Assembly: GCA_002077045.2 (NCBI GenBank)
Contig: KZ111155.1
Location: forward strand, 225,887 to 289,886
Source of the DNA: Rachicladosporium sp. CCFEE 5018
Taxonomy: Eukaryota; Ascomycota; Dothideomycetes; Cladosporiales; Cladosporiaceae
DNA: 64,000 nucleotides
Reading direction: 5' to 3'
Of the stretch, positions 51,870 through 63,123 are shown piece by piece. The notes under the pieces were generated by a model. It ran no database searches and had not been told where the DNA came from. It worked only from the letters and a program-made list of their open reading frames with translations. A program made the position numbers and the translations under genes. Every line of letters starts with the position of its first letter. Within the stretch, counting starts at the first letter, position 1.

Positions 51870-54184
51870 TCAAGACGGATGCCCAGTATTCGGCGTCTGC
51901 ACGCCCATCCCACTCCCCGGCGTCGGCTTCATACTCGAATGCGGACTGCTCGCCTGCAGGTTCCTCCTTACATTCTTCAACATATCGATCGTCCACCTGC
52001 TCCCTGTGTTCTGCTCTCTCACAGACTCCAGCTGATTCTCGATACTCGTCAGCGTCTCGTCGGGGTCCTCGAAACTGTCAAACATCCCGGGAGAGTGCAC
52101 GCTGCATTGTAGGATCACGGCGTAGCAGCTTATGAGCATCTGCATTTGGTACCAGCCGATGAGTTGAGGGTGGGAGCGAAGACAGGCGACCGTGAGGAGC
52201 GCGTTGTGCAGGCAGGTACGGCTGCATTCAAAGACCCAGATCTCGATGCCGCTGAGGTCTTGTTGGTCTTCGGGTGTTTTCGGTGGGGTGGCGAGCCGCT
52301 CGATCTCTTTATGGAGGAGGTAGTAGCAGACGCCTTTGTTGAGCATGAAGTGGCAGAGGTAGTAGCGCGTCGCAATGTTGACCTGGACGAAATTAGTTGT
52401 AGTCTGTATGGTATCACAGTCATGCTACTCAATTTGTAGGATGGGATGCTGCTAGTGAGCAAGCCGTACGCAGCAAGTGTTCGCGGGAACTGCAATTCTA
52501 TTGGCAGTGAGCGATACCAGTACTCCAGCTCAGATGTGATGTCCGATATCGGGCGGCCCACGAATCGAGGGTTGCTGTAGGCGTTGTTGATCATGTATAT
52601 ATTGGTGAAGATCCTGTTCAGACATAGTCGCAGCCACAAGGTCTGATCTAGGAACAGAGGCGCTTGCTGTTCTGGTGGCGCGCTGTACAATGGGAACTGA
52701 GTTTGGCTGCCGTTGACATTGCCACTCGTGTCGAAGAAGAGTTGGGCCACGTCTGCAGTGGGCTGGCCGTCAATCTCAGATAGCATGTCGGACTCCATCA
52801 AGAAGTGCATCTTTGTCAAGAACGAGGCAGAACCGAGTGAGAGCCTTGAACGGGTCCATGTCGAAGACAGACCCATACCGACCTGGCGCAATATACCCAT
52901 CGCATGGAAAGGTCGTCCGTAGATGATGATTAATTGTACAGCAACCATCTACTTCTTCGTTAGCAATCTATACTCTTGGACTGCTGTACTGCAGAGCACA
53001 TACCATCTTCGACGTGAGATTCACCTCCTCATCTTGGGAGTGCAGCGTCCATATCCGACTCAATGCGAGCTGGAAACATGCACGAGATGTGGCTGTTGTA
53101 CCAAAGTCGTTGGTAGGGTCTGGTGTCAGGTACTGGAACGCTACCGAGAGCAACAGAAGTGTCGTCAATGATAAATCGCTGAGCTTCACGTAGCCCAAGT
53201 TGTCACCACTGCGAGGCAGTTGCTCGAGCGCGCTCTGCAACGAGTAGGTCGATGTCATCTGGAGAAAGTAGGTAATGGTCTGCGGCACGAGGTTTGTCTG
53301 ATGATACATTCGCTGCGTCTTGTCAGCAGCCTCTTTGCGATCGTTCGCACGTTCACCTTGACAACACTTACTTGGACGTACTCAGCTACTATTGAGACCC
53401 GGACGGTACTTTGCGCAGCATCGGCGATGCCATCGACGACTGTCAGAGGTTAGCTTGCTTGTGGATTGCTCCAAACTAGGGAGCACACTTACGCGACGCA
53501 TCTGCTTCCTGAGGCGACCTGTCGTCAGCAGCGGTCTCACAGCCACTTCACGCTGAACACGGAACTTACATCACCTAGCACGAATCAGCTCAAGACGTTC
53601 ACTTGTTGTTTTGGCATGCCCTGGCTTACACTGTCTCTGATACTGCAACGGGTCGAAGCCATCCAAGGAGAGATTGATGCGCAGGCGAGGCCAATACTGG
53701 TACATCTTATGCGACGCAGCGGTATGGAAGTTGGGCATGGGTATCCGTTGGAAGGCGCCGTCATCGTCAGTATGGCGCGCTTTCGAGCCACGCATAGGAG
53801 CAGAGGTAACTGTCCCCTGCTCCAGTTGAGCAAGGCGTGACTCGACGGCCTGGAGTCTACTCGCTAAGCCACTTTCACTGTAGGTACATGAGTCAGTGCT
53901 CGTGACGCACTACGTAAAAGGAAAGGGATCATGGCGCACTTCTCCACCACCATGGGCGTCGGCCGGTAGAAGCATTCGAGCTTGGCGTTGGCGTAATGGG
54001 TACATGTCGGTCGACGACCGTCGCAACGCTGAAATGACACAGGGTCAACTTCTTGCTAAGCTCCTGAAGAGGCCGCTCAGCATACCGATTTGCGTCGTCT
54101 GCAAGTATCGCAGGCCAACGCGATCTTGCTGCGTACTGCTCTGGTCTCTGGAGAATCCCCGGGAAAATCGTGGACGGACTGCAT
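51870..54184 (-). CDS. Zn2Cys6 fungal-specific transcription factor, about eight exons
   Basis: Exons: 54086-54184, 53940-54028, 53575-53877, 53493-53518, 53372-53439, 53004-53312, about 52432-52948, and 51870-about 52420. Introns are 53-62 bp with CTGAC/CTAAC branches, and the joins keep the frame up to exon 7. Residues 25-52 form the zinc cluster (ACDTCRRRKS, RCDGRRPTC), but position 45, where the fifth cysteine belongs, is Tyr (CTHYANAKLEC). Then a coiled linker (LASRLQAVESRLAQLE) and the fungal_trans regulatory region (MYHQTNLVPQTITYFLQM, YWYRSLPIELQFPRTLAAYG). The last exon (FVQVNIATRYYLCHFMLNKG ..) is in a frame that I could not join to exon 7 with a normal splice pair. It likely regulates the divergent MFS gene. 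Confidence 0.8.
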
Positions 54185-55197
54185 GCTCGCTGCTGTAGTT
54201 GCTCGCGCGTGAAGGTGGCGCGCCGCAGCGCGCTATTACCGAGTCCCTTCAATGTGCACTGCCACAGGGGAGTCACGATGTCGCATGTCTCATAGCACGG
54301 CAAGAGGCGGGTTCGGGTACACGTCTGAAGTGCTTTGGTTGTCCAGAGCTGGAGTGGCGTCGGAGCATCGCAAACCTGAGGCGTCAAGGCCCGACCACTG
54401 CATGGAAAGTCGCGCACGTGCCCTCTGAACCGAGCGATCGGGACTGTTCGACCACAACGTTCTTAACGCTCCTTTTCTTCTTTATATTCGATCGAATGCT
54501 ACACATGTGCAGGATGACGCACGTTAGCATGACCGTCTACGCCACTCGAACGGTCACTATGGCTGATGCTGATAAGAATAGTCTGATGCTCCGAACGTCG
54601 TGCCATGGACCTTACCTCGGCGCATGGCTGCTGACAGTCAGCACAGCTTAGATGGTCCTGCACTTCAAGTCAAGGTGAATGTCGATCTCTATGATCCTCC
54701 CACCGCACATTTCCTCTCCTTCAAGACAGGACTTCATTGTCCTTCAATGCGGACTTCATCACCAGTCTCGACGATGATTAAGTCGATGGACCATGAGTCA
54801 TGTCGGCTCCTCTAGCCGAAAAGGTACTTGCGTCGTACACCGATTCGGACATCCGTTCGTTGGAGCACGCGACGGATCTACAAACCCGCCCTCGGGCAAT
54901 GCCTTGTGGATGGTGGAAAGATCGCAGTGCGGACATGTGAGGGCCGGATGTGGGCCACGAGGCAGTCAAGTTTCGCTAGTTCCCTCGTTTCATACCGTTG
55001 ATTTGTAACTTTCTCCATATATCTCTTGTAGCCAAGACCTGAAGCATTACAAGACTACAGCTTCGTCCAACTCGCGCCTGTGGCCCCGATTTTCCGGAGA
55101 TGGGTGACGAGACTGCACCTACTACTACCACTACAGCTCCAGCGCCATCTCATCCGGTCTGGTTCGAAGCCTGGGTCTACGGTTCTTCATTGCGATC
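54185..55197. promoter_or_regulatory. Divergent intergenic region between the Zn2Cys6 factor and the MFS gene
   Basis: About 1 kb shared upstream region. No gene recognised. Several CGG triplets occur, as they do in any GC-rich DNA, and no clear paired CGG operator was singled out. Confidence 0.45.
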
Positions 55198-56951
55198 ATG
55201 CACTTCACCTCTCTCGCATCGCTGGATCACTCCGAGGGAACTGTCCAGCTCCACGCTAATAATGGCACTTCAAATGACTTGATTCTACATCCCGCCCCGA
55301 ATCCGAACGATCCGAACGATCCTCTGCGTTGGCCGCGTTGGAAGAAGCATGTCTGCTTCGCGAGCGTGTGCGCCTTCACCTTTCTGGCTAACTTTGGCAT
55401 TGGAGGCTTGGGACCTGCGTTCTACGGCCTCAGCTTGGAGTTCGAGAAGACGCAGACGGAGACTAGTGCACTCTTGCTCTGGCCTATCTTAACGTTCGGA
55501 TTGTTCAACTTCCTCTGGGTACCCCTGGCAAATTGTGAGTTCGCGAGCAGTTCTCCTGGTCCCAGATGCTCGTTTAAGGACCATTGCGTGTGGAGATCAC
55601 GATGCTGACTTTGATGCAGACTTCGGCAAACGCCCTGTGTTTGTCTTTTGCAGTCTCCTCCTCTCTGTGTGCTACCTCTGGGGAGCCTTAGCGCAGTCCT
55701 TTCGCAGCCTGCTCTGGAGTAACATCATCGGCGCCTTTGCTGGGGCTTCCACCGAAGCGCTCGGCGCAGCTATTGTGAATGACTTGTACTTCTTGCATGA
55801 GCGTGGCAACCTTATGGGAGTCTACATGAACTCGATCAGTGGCGGAAATACCATCGGCCCCCTCATCTGCGGCTTTATCATCACCAGCTACTCATGGAGG
55901 GTGCACAAGTGGCTGTCGTTCGCTCTGACTGCTGTCAACTTCCTCGTTGTCCTATTCCTGTGCCCGGAAACTAGGTATGCGAGGTCAGACTTGGCATCGC
56001 CAGCGGCTTCGAGCGCACCCAGCCTTGACTCTGTACCAATCGAAGGCCAAGATGTCGAGAAAAGCGCAAAGATCGCGGTCCACGATACCCAGCTCCCGAA
56101 GAAGAGTTTCATGCAGGATCTTAGTCTCTGGTCAGGCGTGCCCAAGAACACCAATCTGCTAAACCTCTTCCTCCGCCCCTTTCCGATGATCGTCTATCCA
56201 GCAGTCATATTCTCGTTCCTTGGCTACGCGGTATCACTTGCCTGGGTCGTGGCGATCAATATTCTGAACTCGTTCGTCCTGCAAGCGCCGCCATACAACT
56301 GGAAGCCTTCCATCAATGGGCTGATCAACATTCCTGGCTTGATCGGCAATCTGTTCGGGGCTTGGGCTGGCGGCTGGTTAGTTGATAAGTACTCCGACTA
56401 CAGAAGCAAGAAGAACGCAGGTGTCTTCGAGCCGGAGACACGGCTGCATTTGCTGATCATCCCCGCCATCATTGTGCCCGCCGGGTGCTTGGCCTTTGGG
56501 TATGGTGTCGCGCAGACGCTACACTGGACTGCTCTGTAAGTAAAGCATATAGCCGATATTGCCACAGGATTGCTGACGTTCGAGCAGATTCTTCGGCTAC
56601 GGTATGGTCGCTGTGGGACTCACGTTTGTTCCGGTATGCACGATGGTCTACGTGTCAGATTGCTACCTGCCAGTAAACGCCGATGCGCTCCTTCTTGTCA
56701 ATGGACTGAAGGTGAGATCGACGACCCTCCAACAATGTGTCGAGATGCATGCTGACAGACTTTCACAGAACGTCGTTGCCTTCGGGTTCTTGTATGGCGT
56801 GGTACCTTGGGTCACGAAGTCCGGCTACGTCGACAGCTTCGGTACACAGGCTGGCGTATTCGTGGCCATCATGGCACTGGCAATACCGCTGAGCTTATAC
56901 GGAGCGAAGCTGAGGCATAACTCGGCTCAGTGGCGGATCGTCTTGCAGTGA
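55198..56951 (+). CDS. MFS transporter (drug:H+ antiporter-like)
   Basis: Exons 55198-55534, 55620-56535, 56588-56711, 56769-56951; introns of 85, 52 and 57 bp with GTGAGT/GTAAGT/GTGAGA donors; 519 residues. The cytoplasmic N-terminus has PNPNDPNDPLRWPRWKKH, the usual lead-in to the first membrane segment of fungal DHA-type MFS proteins. Motif A-like WVPLANYFGKRPVFVFC lies between segments 2 and 3; GALAQSFRSLLWSNIIGAFA, a GVYMNSISGGNTIGPLICGF segment and the central loop (about 260-300) follow, then six C-terminal segments ending LAIPLSLYGAKLRHN. The start at 55198 is the ATG in frame with the DPLRWP block; an upstream ATG at 55100 is in another frame. Substrate unknown. Confidence 0.82.
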
Positions 56952-57068
56952 TGTATGTCACCAGTCTGGATTTTAGATACGATATAGTAATGTAATATAA
57001 TTTCATGATCGTACGCATATCATGCCGCAATTCATTTACAAGCGAGAGCTCAATGCCCCGTCCGGGAG

Positions 57069-57915
57069 TCAGACAATGTTCTTCTCCAGCCACTGTTCCC
57101 AATCGCTTGTCGAGAAGCTACTCGAGATGCCGTTCTCGACCACGCCCTGCAGTACCGTCAGCATCTCTATTTCGACTCCCTGATGAGAACGACTTACGTT
57201 GAACAGCACAGTAGGCGTGACATGCACGCCTGTCAATCTCGCCGCCTATAGCCACTGTCAATATCTGGCATCTTCAAGCGTGAGAGCATGACCAACCTTG
57301 ACCAGTAACTTCAAGTCGTTCGTGACAGCGTTGCCAACATTTAGACTCCCGTCGTTCGCTGGCTTGTCTGGCACCTCGAGCAGACCGTAGATCTTCTTCT
57401 CATCGATGCCTACCTCGCTCGCCAGCTTCGCGAGTCTGCCGTAGGTCTTGTTGCGTGGCTCATTGACGACGTTCACATCGAAGTAGTCATTTTGCTTCTC
57501 GAAGAGAGCCTTGCTGAAATCCCAGAACTTGTCTGGACTTGTCTGAAGCACCGCTACGCCGGCCTCGTGGGTCAAAGTCGAGGAAGGATGCCATGGCTGG
57601 ATCTGCTGGCGAAATATGAACTGGACTTTGTCCGGGTACTTGGACTTGACGATTGGGAAGACGGAGCTGTAGACTGTGTTGAAGATCTTGGCTGAGAACT
57701 AAACGTTGGTCGACAATCAGCGGATGCCGCTATACTGATCTGTATGCACAATTTCGACATCACTTACTGGACAGACGTAGTCAAGATCTGAACATGATCA
57801 GCTGGCGACTCTCGATTGCATTGCCCCGCCACCTACATAACTCCAGTGTATGTAATGCCTTTGGTTGTGCACTGGCTACAAGCTTCTGTCCTGCGAACTT
57901 GGGCGCCAATGCCAT
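57069..57915 (-). CDS. DsbA-like thioredoxin-fold protein
   Basis: Exons 57837-57915, 57768-57787, 57297-57698, 57198-57245, 57069-57146; introns of 49, 69, 51 and 51 bp; all joins are in frame, giving 208 residues. MALAPKFAGQKLVASAQP, then LELYLDYVCPFSAKIFNTVY with the redox motif reduced to CPFS (one cysteine), IFRQQIQPWHPSSTLTHEAG, a helical insert (FWDFSKALFEKQNDYFDVNV), and the closing cis-Pro strand GVHVTPTVLFNGVVENGISS. This matches small fungal DSBA-like proteins of unknown substrate; with one cysteine it may use glutathione or act non-catalytically (inference). Very short exon 2 (20 bp) is supported by frame and by the motif it completes. Convergent with the MFS gene, 117 bp apart. 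Confidence 0.85.
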
Positions 57916-58260
57916 AATTGCTGTAAGAAGGTGATCGTTGAGAAGCAAGCTGTTACGAAAGCAGCAAGTCTAATATTATGAAGACCATCACGCAATATAT
58001 CGCTATGATCCGATGCAATCCGATGCTCCCCACGTCGAAGCTAGTAAGGATGCTGGCTAAGCATTCAGCGGCCGAGAGTCTAATTATGCACGTGATCGCG
58101 TGTGTTTCTCGCGTCGGCATCTTCTACCTGACATCTCTTTATAGATCTAGCTTATATTGATCGCGCTACGATAATAATACTGCAGCAATGATCTGCTCCA
58201 TCACGAGGCAGTGAGAAAGATCGGAGGCCATGGGCTCACCTACGTCAGTCCGCCGCCATC
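57916..58260. other. Divergent intergenic between the DsbA-like gene and the MutL homologue
   Basis: 345 bp between start codons; AT-richer than surroundings. No gene recognised. Confidence 0.5.
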
Positions 58261-61155
58261 ATGAGCATTCTCGCCTTACCGCCGAGCATTGTACGGACGA
58301 TCGGCTCATCGCAGGTCCTCACTGATGCCTCAGCCGTCGTCAAAGAGCTCATTGACAACGCTCTTGATGCCGGTGCCAGCATCATCTCGGTCGAACTTCA
58401 CGCCAACACGCTCGACATCATTCAAGCACGCGACAATGGCCACGGCATTGCACCGCAGGACCGAGCACTGGTGGCGAGACGGCATTGCACCAGCAAGATC
58501 ACGAGCGAAGATGACTTATCTGGCATCGGCGGAACGTCACTCGGCTTCAGAGGAGAGGCTCTTGCCAGTGCTGCCGAGATGAGCGGCAGTCTCACGATCA
58601 CGACCCGAGTCGAAGGTGAGCAGGTTGCAACAGCCATGAAGATCGGTCAGCAAGGCGAGCTCGCTGGTCAAGATAGAGCGTCAGCACCTATTGGTACGAC
58701 CGTCCGTATCAACGAATTTTGCAAATCAAACCCGGTCCGCCGACAGATGGCTCTCAAGCAAAGTGATCAATGCCTGAGCAACGTGAAGCTGCTCGTGAAA
58801 CGATATGCATTCGCGCGTCCGAACGTGAGACTATCACTGAAGGTGTTGAAAGCCAAGAACGATAAGGGCAACTGGATGTATGGTCCGAAGGCCGGTGGCA
58901 ATGCCGAGGACGCAGCGTTCAGCATCGTGGGTGCTGCGTGTGCTTCACAGTGTACCTGGTCCATTGTGGAGCTCCATGGCTTCACCGTCCGAGCGTTCTT
59001 GCCCCGAGCAGATGCTATTGCAGACAAATTCAGCAACGCGGGGGCGTTCCTGTGTATTGATGGACGTCCAATGAACCCAGGGCGTGGCGTGGCGAAGCAG
59101 ATCTTGAAGGACTTCCGGTCAGCATTGACCAAGACTAATGTCAGATTTGAGGGAGTGAAGAGTCCGTTTCTCTACATCGACATCAAATGTCCTGAGCAGA
59201 GCTACGACGTCAATATCGAGCCAGCGAAGGACGCTGTACTCTTCGCAGATCCTGGCAAAGTTGTCGAAGCTGCAGTAGAGCTCTTCCACTCAGTGTACTC
59301 ACCCGCCGGCTTGACGCAGACGCAGATAGCGGAGTCTGACGGAAGGACGCCGAACAATCAAACAGCTCGACCGCAGAGCCGCGCTTCCACTTCTGGACAC
59401 GAAGTTGGGTCTCACACGGAGCAAGAGGACTACTTGATGTTGCCGCAAAGACGTGACATACCCGATACAGCTGATGCAGCGCTCCGAGTGGACGATGACG
59501 ATGATAGCGGTCTTGATCTCTGTGACGCACCTACCAACCGATTCTCGAGGACAGCATACAGAGCAAATATGTACGGCTGCGATGAGGAAGACTTAGATGC
59601 TCTCGAGGGGCTTCCAAATGCGATGCAAGATGATGCGGAGCTAGCAGAAATCCGAGCAATCGAGAAGGATGTCACTGTGTCGAATCCTTGGGTCCTTGCA
59701 AAGATGCACGCCAGGCCTACACAGCGTCAGGTCGACAGCTCTGTCGGTGGTATAGCGCAAGCATCTCCGAGCTCGTCAACAGCACACGGGAACGACGCGG
59801 TAGTGGACGACCCTGAACCCAGACCACCACAGTCTGCAGACATAATAGGCCTACTTACCCCACGTGCATCTTCGCCTCGACCTGCAAGACAACCGTTCCA
59901 TCCATCTGACTTCGTACCCGACATTAGATTTGCCAATGACGGTCGGCTGATCAGCTCAGAGCCGTCTGATATTGAACGGAATGTTGCAGGATCATCGCCA
60001 ACGAGGAGACAGATGACGCCAGTAAGCTCGCAGTTTGGCGGGACCTTTCGTCCAGTCAACGCGGCAACCTCGAACATGGTGCAACATGAGCGTGACACCC
60101 CGCTAGCGCAGATAACGCGAGCACGACCCAAGGGTAGAGCACCGCAAGCGCGAGGAGTGGTGAACCGACCGTTCGTAGCCCCTACAGCAGTCGGTCCACC
60201 GAAGGAGAGAGTTTGGTTCGAGCACCTGGACGACATCGAGAATAACCGGTCTCGCCACCCGCGCCGGCCGCACGGTGCTCAGCATCAGCATGGGCTTGTT
60301 GCACAAGGGGAGCTGGGTGACTTGATCGACGATCCTCAGCCTCTGAGTCGCCCTGTGCAGAACCGTGACATCCGGGATTTTGTCGAATCCGTCAATCTGA
60401 CGGAAGGATACGATGCTGCTACAATACGAGGACACGACAGCGGAGCCTTGCAGATGTCTCGGCGTTCGAATGGTGTGACAGAGTCTTCTGAAGGCCTCGC
60501 TGCAGCAATGGAACAGAGCGAGAACGCAAGCCAGGCTTACGGTGCACTCAGCGGTCGTGGCTTCATGCCGGCAAGCGAGCTGGCTACACTTGAAGCTCTC
60601 GGCTTCGCGAAGATCAACGGACAGCAGCCGACAGCCAAGCGACGCAAGACTGCAGAGCGAGCATTGCGTCCAACGAGTGGCAATGCACCTCCGGATCTTG
60701 TGCCTGTCGACGAGAATGAGGACGAGTACGAGCCTGTCAGACCGCGAACGAAGTCAGGTCGTCGGCGCAGCTCGATCAAACAGCCGCGGACGAAGTCGTC
60801 GAATCTGCCGCTTGAGCGTACGCCAGCCTGGAGGAGGACATACGACCTTGCGCTGACGTCCAGCATATCGCTACAAGACATTGTCGTTGCCCAACGCCGA
60901 TGTGAGACTGGGCACACCCTCCTGGACTGGAGTCGATCCGCAGTTGATCTGGAGGACACCTTCGCGACGATTGAGAGTCACGATGAGATTGCACAGCTCG
61001 GACGCAAGGTGCGCGAGCTACTGATCAACCGCGTGAATGATGGCGACATGGTGCAAGATTTGGGGGAGCTCATAGGCACTGCATTCTCTCGGCATCGAGA
61101 GGCTGTGATCGACGATTTCATGAGCTCGTCGGCTGCGCAGATGTCAGAGGCATGA
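58261..61155 (+). CDS. MutL-family mismatch repair ATPase, MLH2/PMS1 type
   Basis: Intronless, 964 residues. The N-terminal GHKL ATPase is complete: VVKELIDNALDAGA (26-39, catalytic Glu29 and Asn33), DNGHGI (58-63), TSKI (77-80), GFRGEALAS (95-103), then GTTVRINEFC and the second sub-domain ending YDVNIEPAKDAVLF. A long disordered linker follows (about 365-850), and a short C-terminal region (LVPVDENEDEYEP .. LERTPAWRRTYDLALTSSI). The metal-binding endonuclease motif DQHAxxExxxxE of Pms1/PMS2 is absent, so it belongs with Mlh2 (human PMS1), an Mlh1 partner that limits conversion tracts and assists mismatch repair without cutting DNA. The start is the first ATG, directly before the conserved region. 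Confidence 0.82.
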   Translation: MSILALPPSIVRTIGSSQVLTDASAVVKELIDNALDAGASIISVELHANTLDIIQARDNGHGIAPQDRALVARRHCTSKITSEDDLSGIGGTSLGFRGEALASAAEMSGSLTITTRVEGEQVATAMKIGQQGELAGQDRASAPIGTTVRINEFCKSNPVRRQMALKQSDQCLSNVKLLVKRYAFARPNVRLSLKVLKAKNDKGNWMYGPKAGGNAEDAAFSIVGAACASQCTWSIVELHGFTVRAFLPRADAIADKFSNAGAFLCIDGRPMNPGRGVAKQILKDFRSALTKTNVRFEGVKSPFLYIDIKCPEQSYDVNIEPAKDAVLFADPGKVVEAAVELFHSVYSPAGLTQTQIAESDGRTPNNQTARPQSRASTSGHEVGSHTEQEDYLMLPQRRDIPDTADAALRVDDDDDSGLDLCDAPTNRFSRTAYRANMYGCDEEDLDALEGLPNAMQDDAELAEIRAIEKDVTVSNPWVLAKMHARPTQRQVDSSVGGIAQASPSSSTAHGNDAVVDDPEPRPPQSADIIGLLTPRASSPRPARQPFHPSDFVPDIRFANDGRLISSEPSDIERNVAGSSPTRRQMTPVSSQFGGTFRPVNAATSNMVQHERDTPLAQITRARPKGRAPQARGVVNRPFVAPTAVGPPKERVWFEHLDDIENNRSRHPRRPHGAQHQHGLVAQGELGDLIDDPQPLSRPVQNRDIRDFVESVNLTEGYDAATIRGHDSGALQMSRRSNGVTESSEGLAAAMEQSENASQAYGALSGRGFMPASELATLEALGFAKINGQQPTAKRRKTAERALRPTSGNAPPDLVPVDENEDEYEPVRPRTKSGRRRSSIKQPRTKSSNLPLERTPAWRRTYDLALTSSISLQDIVVAQRRCETGHTLLDWSRSAVDLEDTFATIESHDEIAQLGRKVRELLINRVNDGDMVQDLGELIGTAFSRHREAVIDDFMSSSAAQMSEA

Positions 61156-61643
61156 GACGGAATGCAGTTTTGCTATTGCTTTGTTTGCTGTTCTTCTAGC
61201 GATGGCGTCGGAGGAGTGTTTGCTGGTGGAACGTGGCTTTTCGATACCCAACGGATGACGATTCTTGCTCGAGTATAGAGTAACTTTACATGCAACACAC
61301 CATTTTCATAGATTCATCCAATACGGTTCATAGCAGTCGTGCAGACAGGAGCATGACGCAGGCGGGCCCTGCTCGCCGATCAGCCGAGCCCTGTGCCATG
61401 TGGGAGCTCGTGGGTGACAGCACCTATGTTTGTCCGAGAAGCAGTCACTGTTGTCTTGAGCTAGCATTAACATATGCCTGCAAGGCAATCAACCTTCTAG
61501 CCATGTGCGGTTCTCTCTTTGTATCATTACCAACATAGCTGTGGCTTCCAACATCATACCATCACTACCATACCCTCGAAAATACTACCGAGCGTACAGT
61601 CTCACGGCATATCGATCAAAAAGGCATCTCGATATACGCAAGC
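61156..61643. other. Intergenic between MLH2-type gene and UBE2W-type gene
   Basis: Same-strand genes; 3' UTR and promoter. No gene recognised. Confidence 0.45.
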
Positions 61644-62222
61644 ATGGCGGGCATGAGCACGAAGCGACTGCAGAAGGAACTGGTCAAGGTACGACACACT
61701 GCGCTCTGCCATACTCTGATCCACTGACTGACAGGTATCAGATCCAAGGCGCCCTACCCCCGGGCATCTCCCTCGTCTCCGCCCCCGATCTCCGCGAATG
61801 GCAGATGGACATCTCAGTCCTCGACAACCCGCTCTACTCGCCCACCGACAAGTACCGCCTACGTTTCATGTTTTCCGCGTCCTACCCGATCGAAGCGCCG
61901 GAAGTGGTCTTTATGATGGTCTCGAGTCCTGAGAGGAAGATCCCGATCCACCCGCATATCTACAGTAATGGAATTATATGTTTGGATTTGCTGGACAGTC
62001 AGGGGTGGAGTCCGGTGCATAACGTGGAGAGTGTGTGTATTAGTTTGCAGAGTATGCTGGCTAGTAATACTAAGGATGAGCGTGAGTCACACAGCGAAGT
62101 ATGGGCGAGGGGAGAATGGGACTAATGCGTGCACAGGACCACCTGGCGATGCGGAATTTGTCAAGATGAATCGACAACGGCCCAGAGACATTAATTTTCT
62201 GTTCCACGACAACAAGGTGTAG
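61644..62222 (+). CDS. Ubiquitin-conjugating enzyme E2, UBE2W type
   Basis: Exons 61644-61688, 61742-62081, 62137-62222; introns of 53 and 55 bp (GTACGA/ATCAG, GTGAGT/GCACAG); 156 residues. MSTKRLQKELVKIQGALPPG is the E2 N-terminal helix; the active site is HPHIYSNGIICLDLL with Cys95. HPH in place of the usual HPN is a mark of the UBE2W group, which attaches ubiquitin to protein N-termini. The flexible end VKMNRQRPRDINFLFHDNKV also fits that group. Two ATGs lie four codons apart (MAGMSTKRL); the first is given. An alternative acceptor nine bases upstream would add three codons, less like the family. Confidence 0.87.
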
Positions 62223-63123
62223 TAGAATCACGAGCGGTCTGAGCAACGAGGGAACAGAGGGGAGGAACATTGCATGAACTACGGGATCGACGACTATTCG
62301 AGCGTTCAGAGCGACGGTGTTGGCTACGGGATCTGAATTTGTGCTTGCGTTGGATATTACTCAACCTGGAAGGACTTCTCACCTGCGAGCCACAAGTAGG
62401 GATGCATGTTGAGTACCTTGTCAGACGACCCTGACGTTGGGAGGATGGAGTGCAACCCTCCCCGATGCTTCGCTCTCCACTTGAGGGCTGTCGCGGTGGC
62501 TGTCGGGCGCTCTGGACTCGGTGTACGTTGTAAGACGACGATGTTGTCACGAAGTCCGGAGGCACACCTTGATGTTGGGGTACAGATGGACAGTTAACTC
62601 ATATCAAAGACGGTTCTCGCTCAAACACAAGCAGCTTCGACTGTACCTTGGCAAGACGTACGGTTTGGGTGAGGTTGCATACCACGAATCTGCGTGTTGC
62701 CAGTAGATACGGAGAGTGAGTTTTGCGACCCCTGATAGTATCAGCCTGCTGCTTTACAAGCTGGCGGGCAGTTTGAGGAAGGTTGCAAGATATATGTGGC
62801 CATACGGCCCAGAGAACCAGCAGTAGCAGGCAGCTGTTGCTGTCGGTACACCAAGACACTCTTTGCGTCTGAAAGTGCAGTCGTTGAGTGCACGTGCGTA
62901 CATATAGCAGCCTTCGTGTGGCAGTCTGCAATCTCCTCTCTTCTCTATTCGTATCGCTGTGCCTTGCTTAGTCATGATATGAGTTGGGTCGGCGCTGGCT
63001 CAAGCAGGTACATGCATTCGTGCCAAAAGCAACATCCACGTGCACTGCACTTACCTTTGTCTGACATTAAGTACGTCCGCCTGTGCTCGATAGCTCAATT
63101 GATGACACCCGAATTCCGCCGAC
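62223..63123. other. Intergenic upstream of the capping protein gene
   Basis: About 900 bp with no recognised gene; short frames only, no tRNA-like fold seen. Confidence 0.5.
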
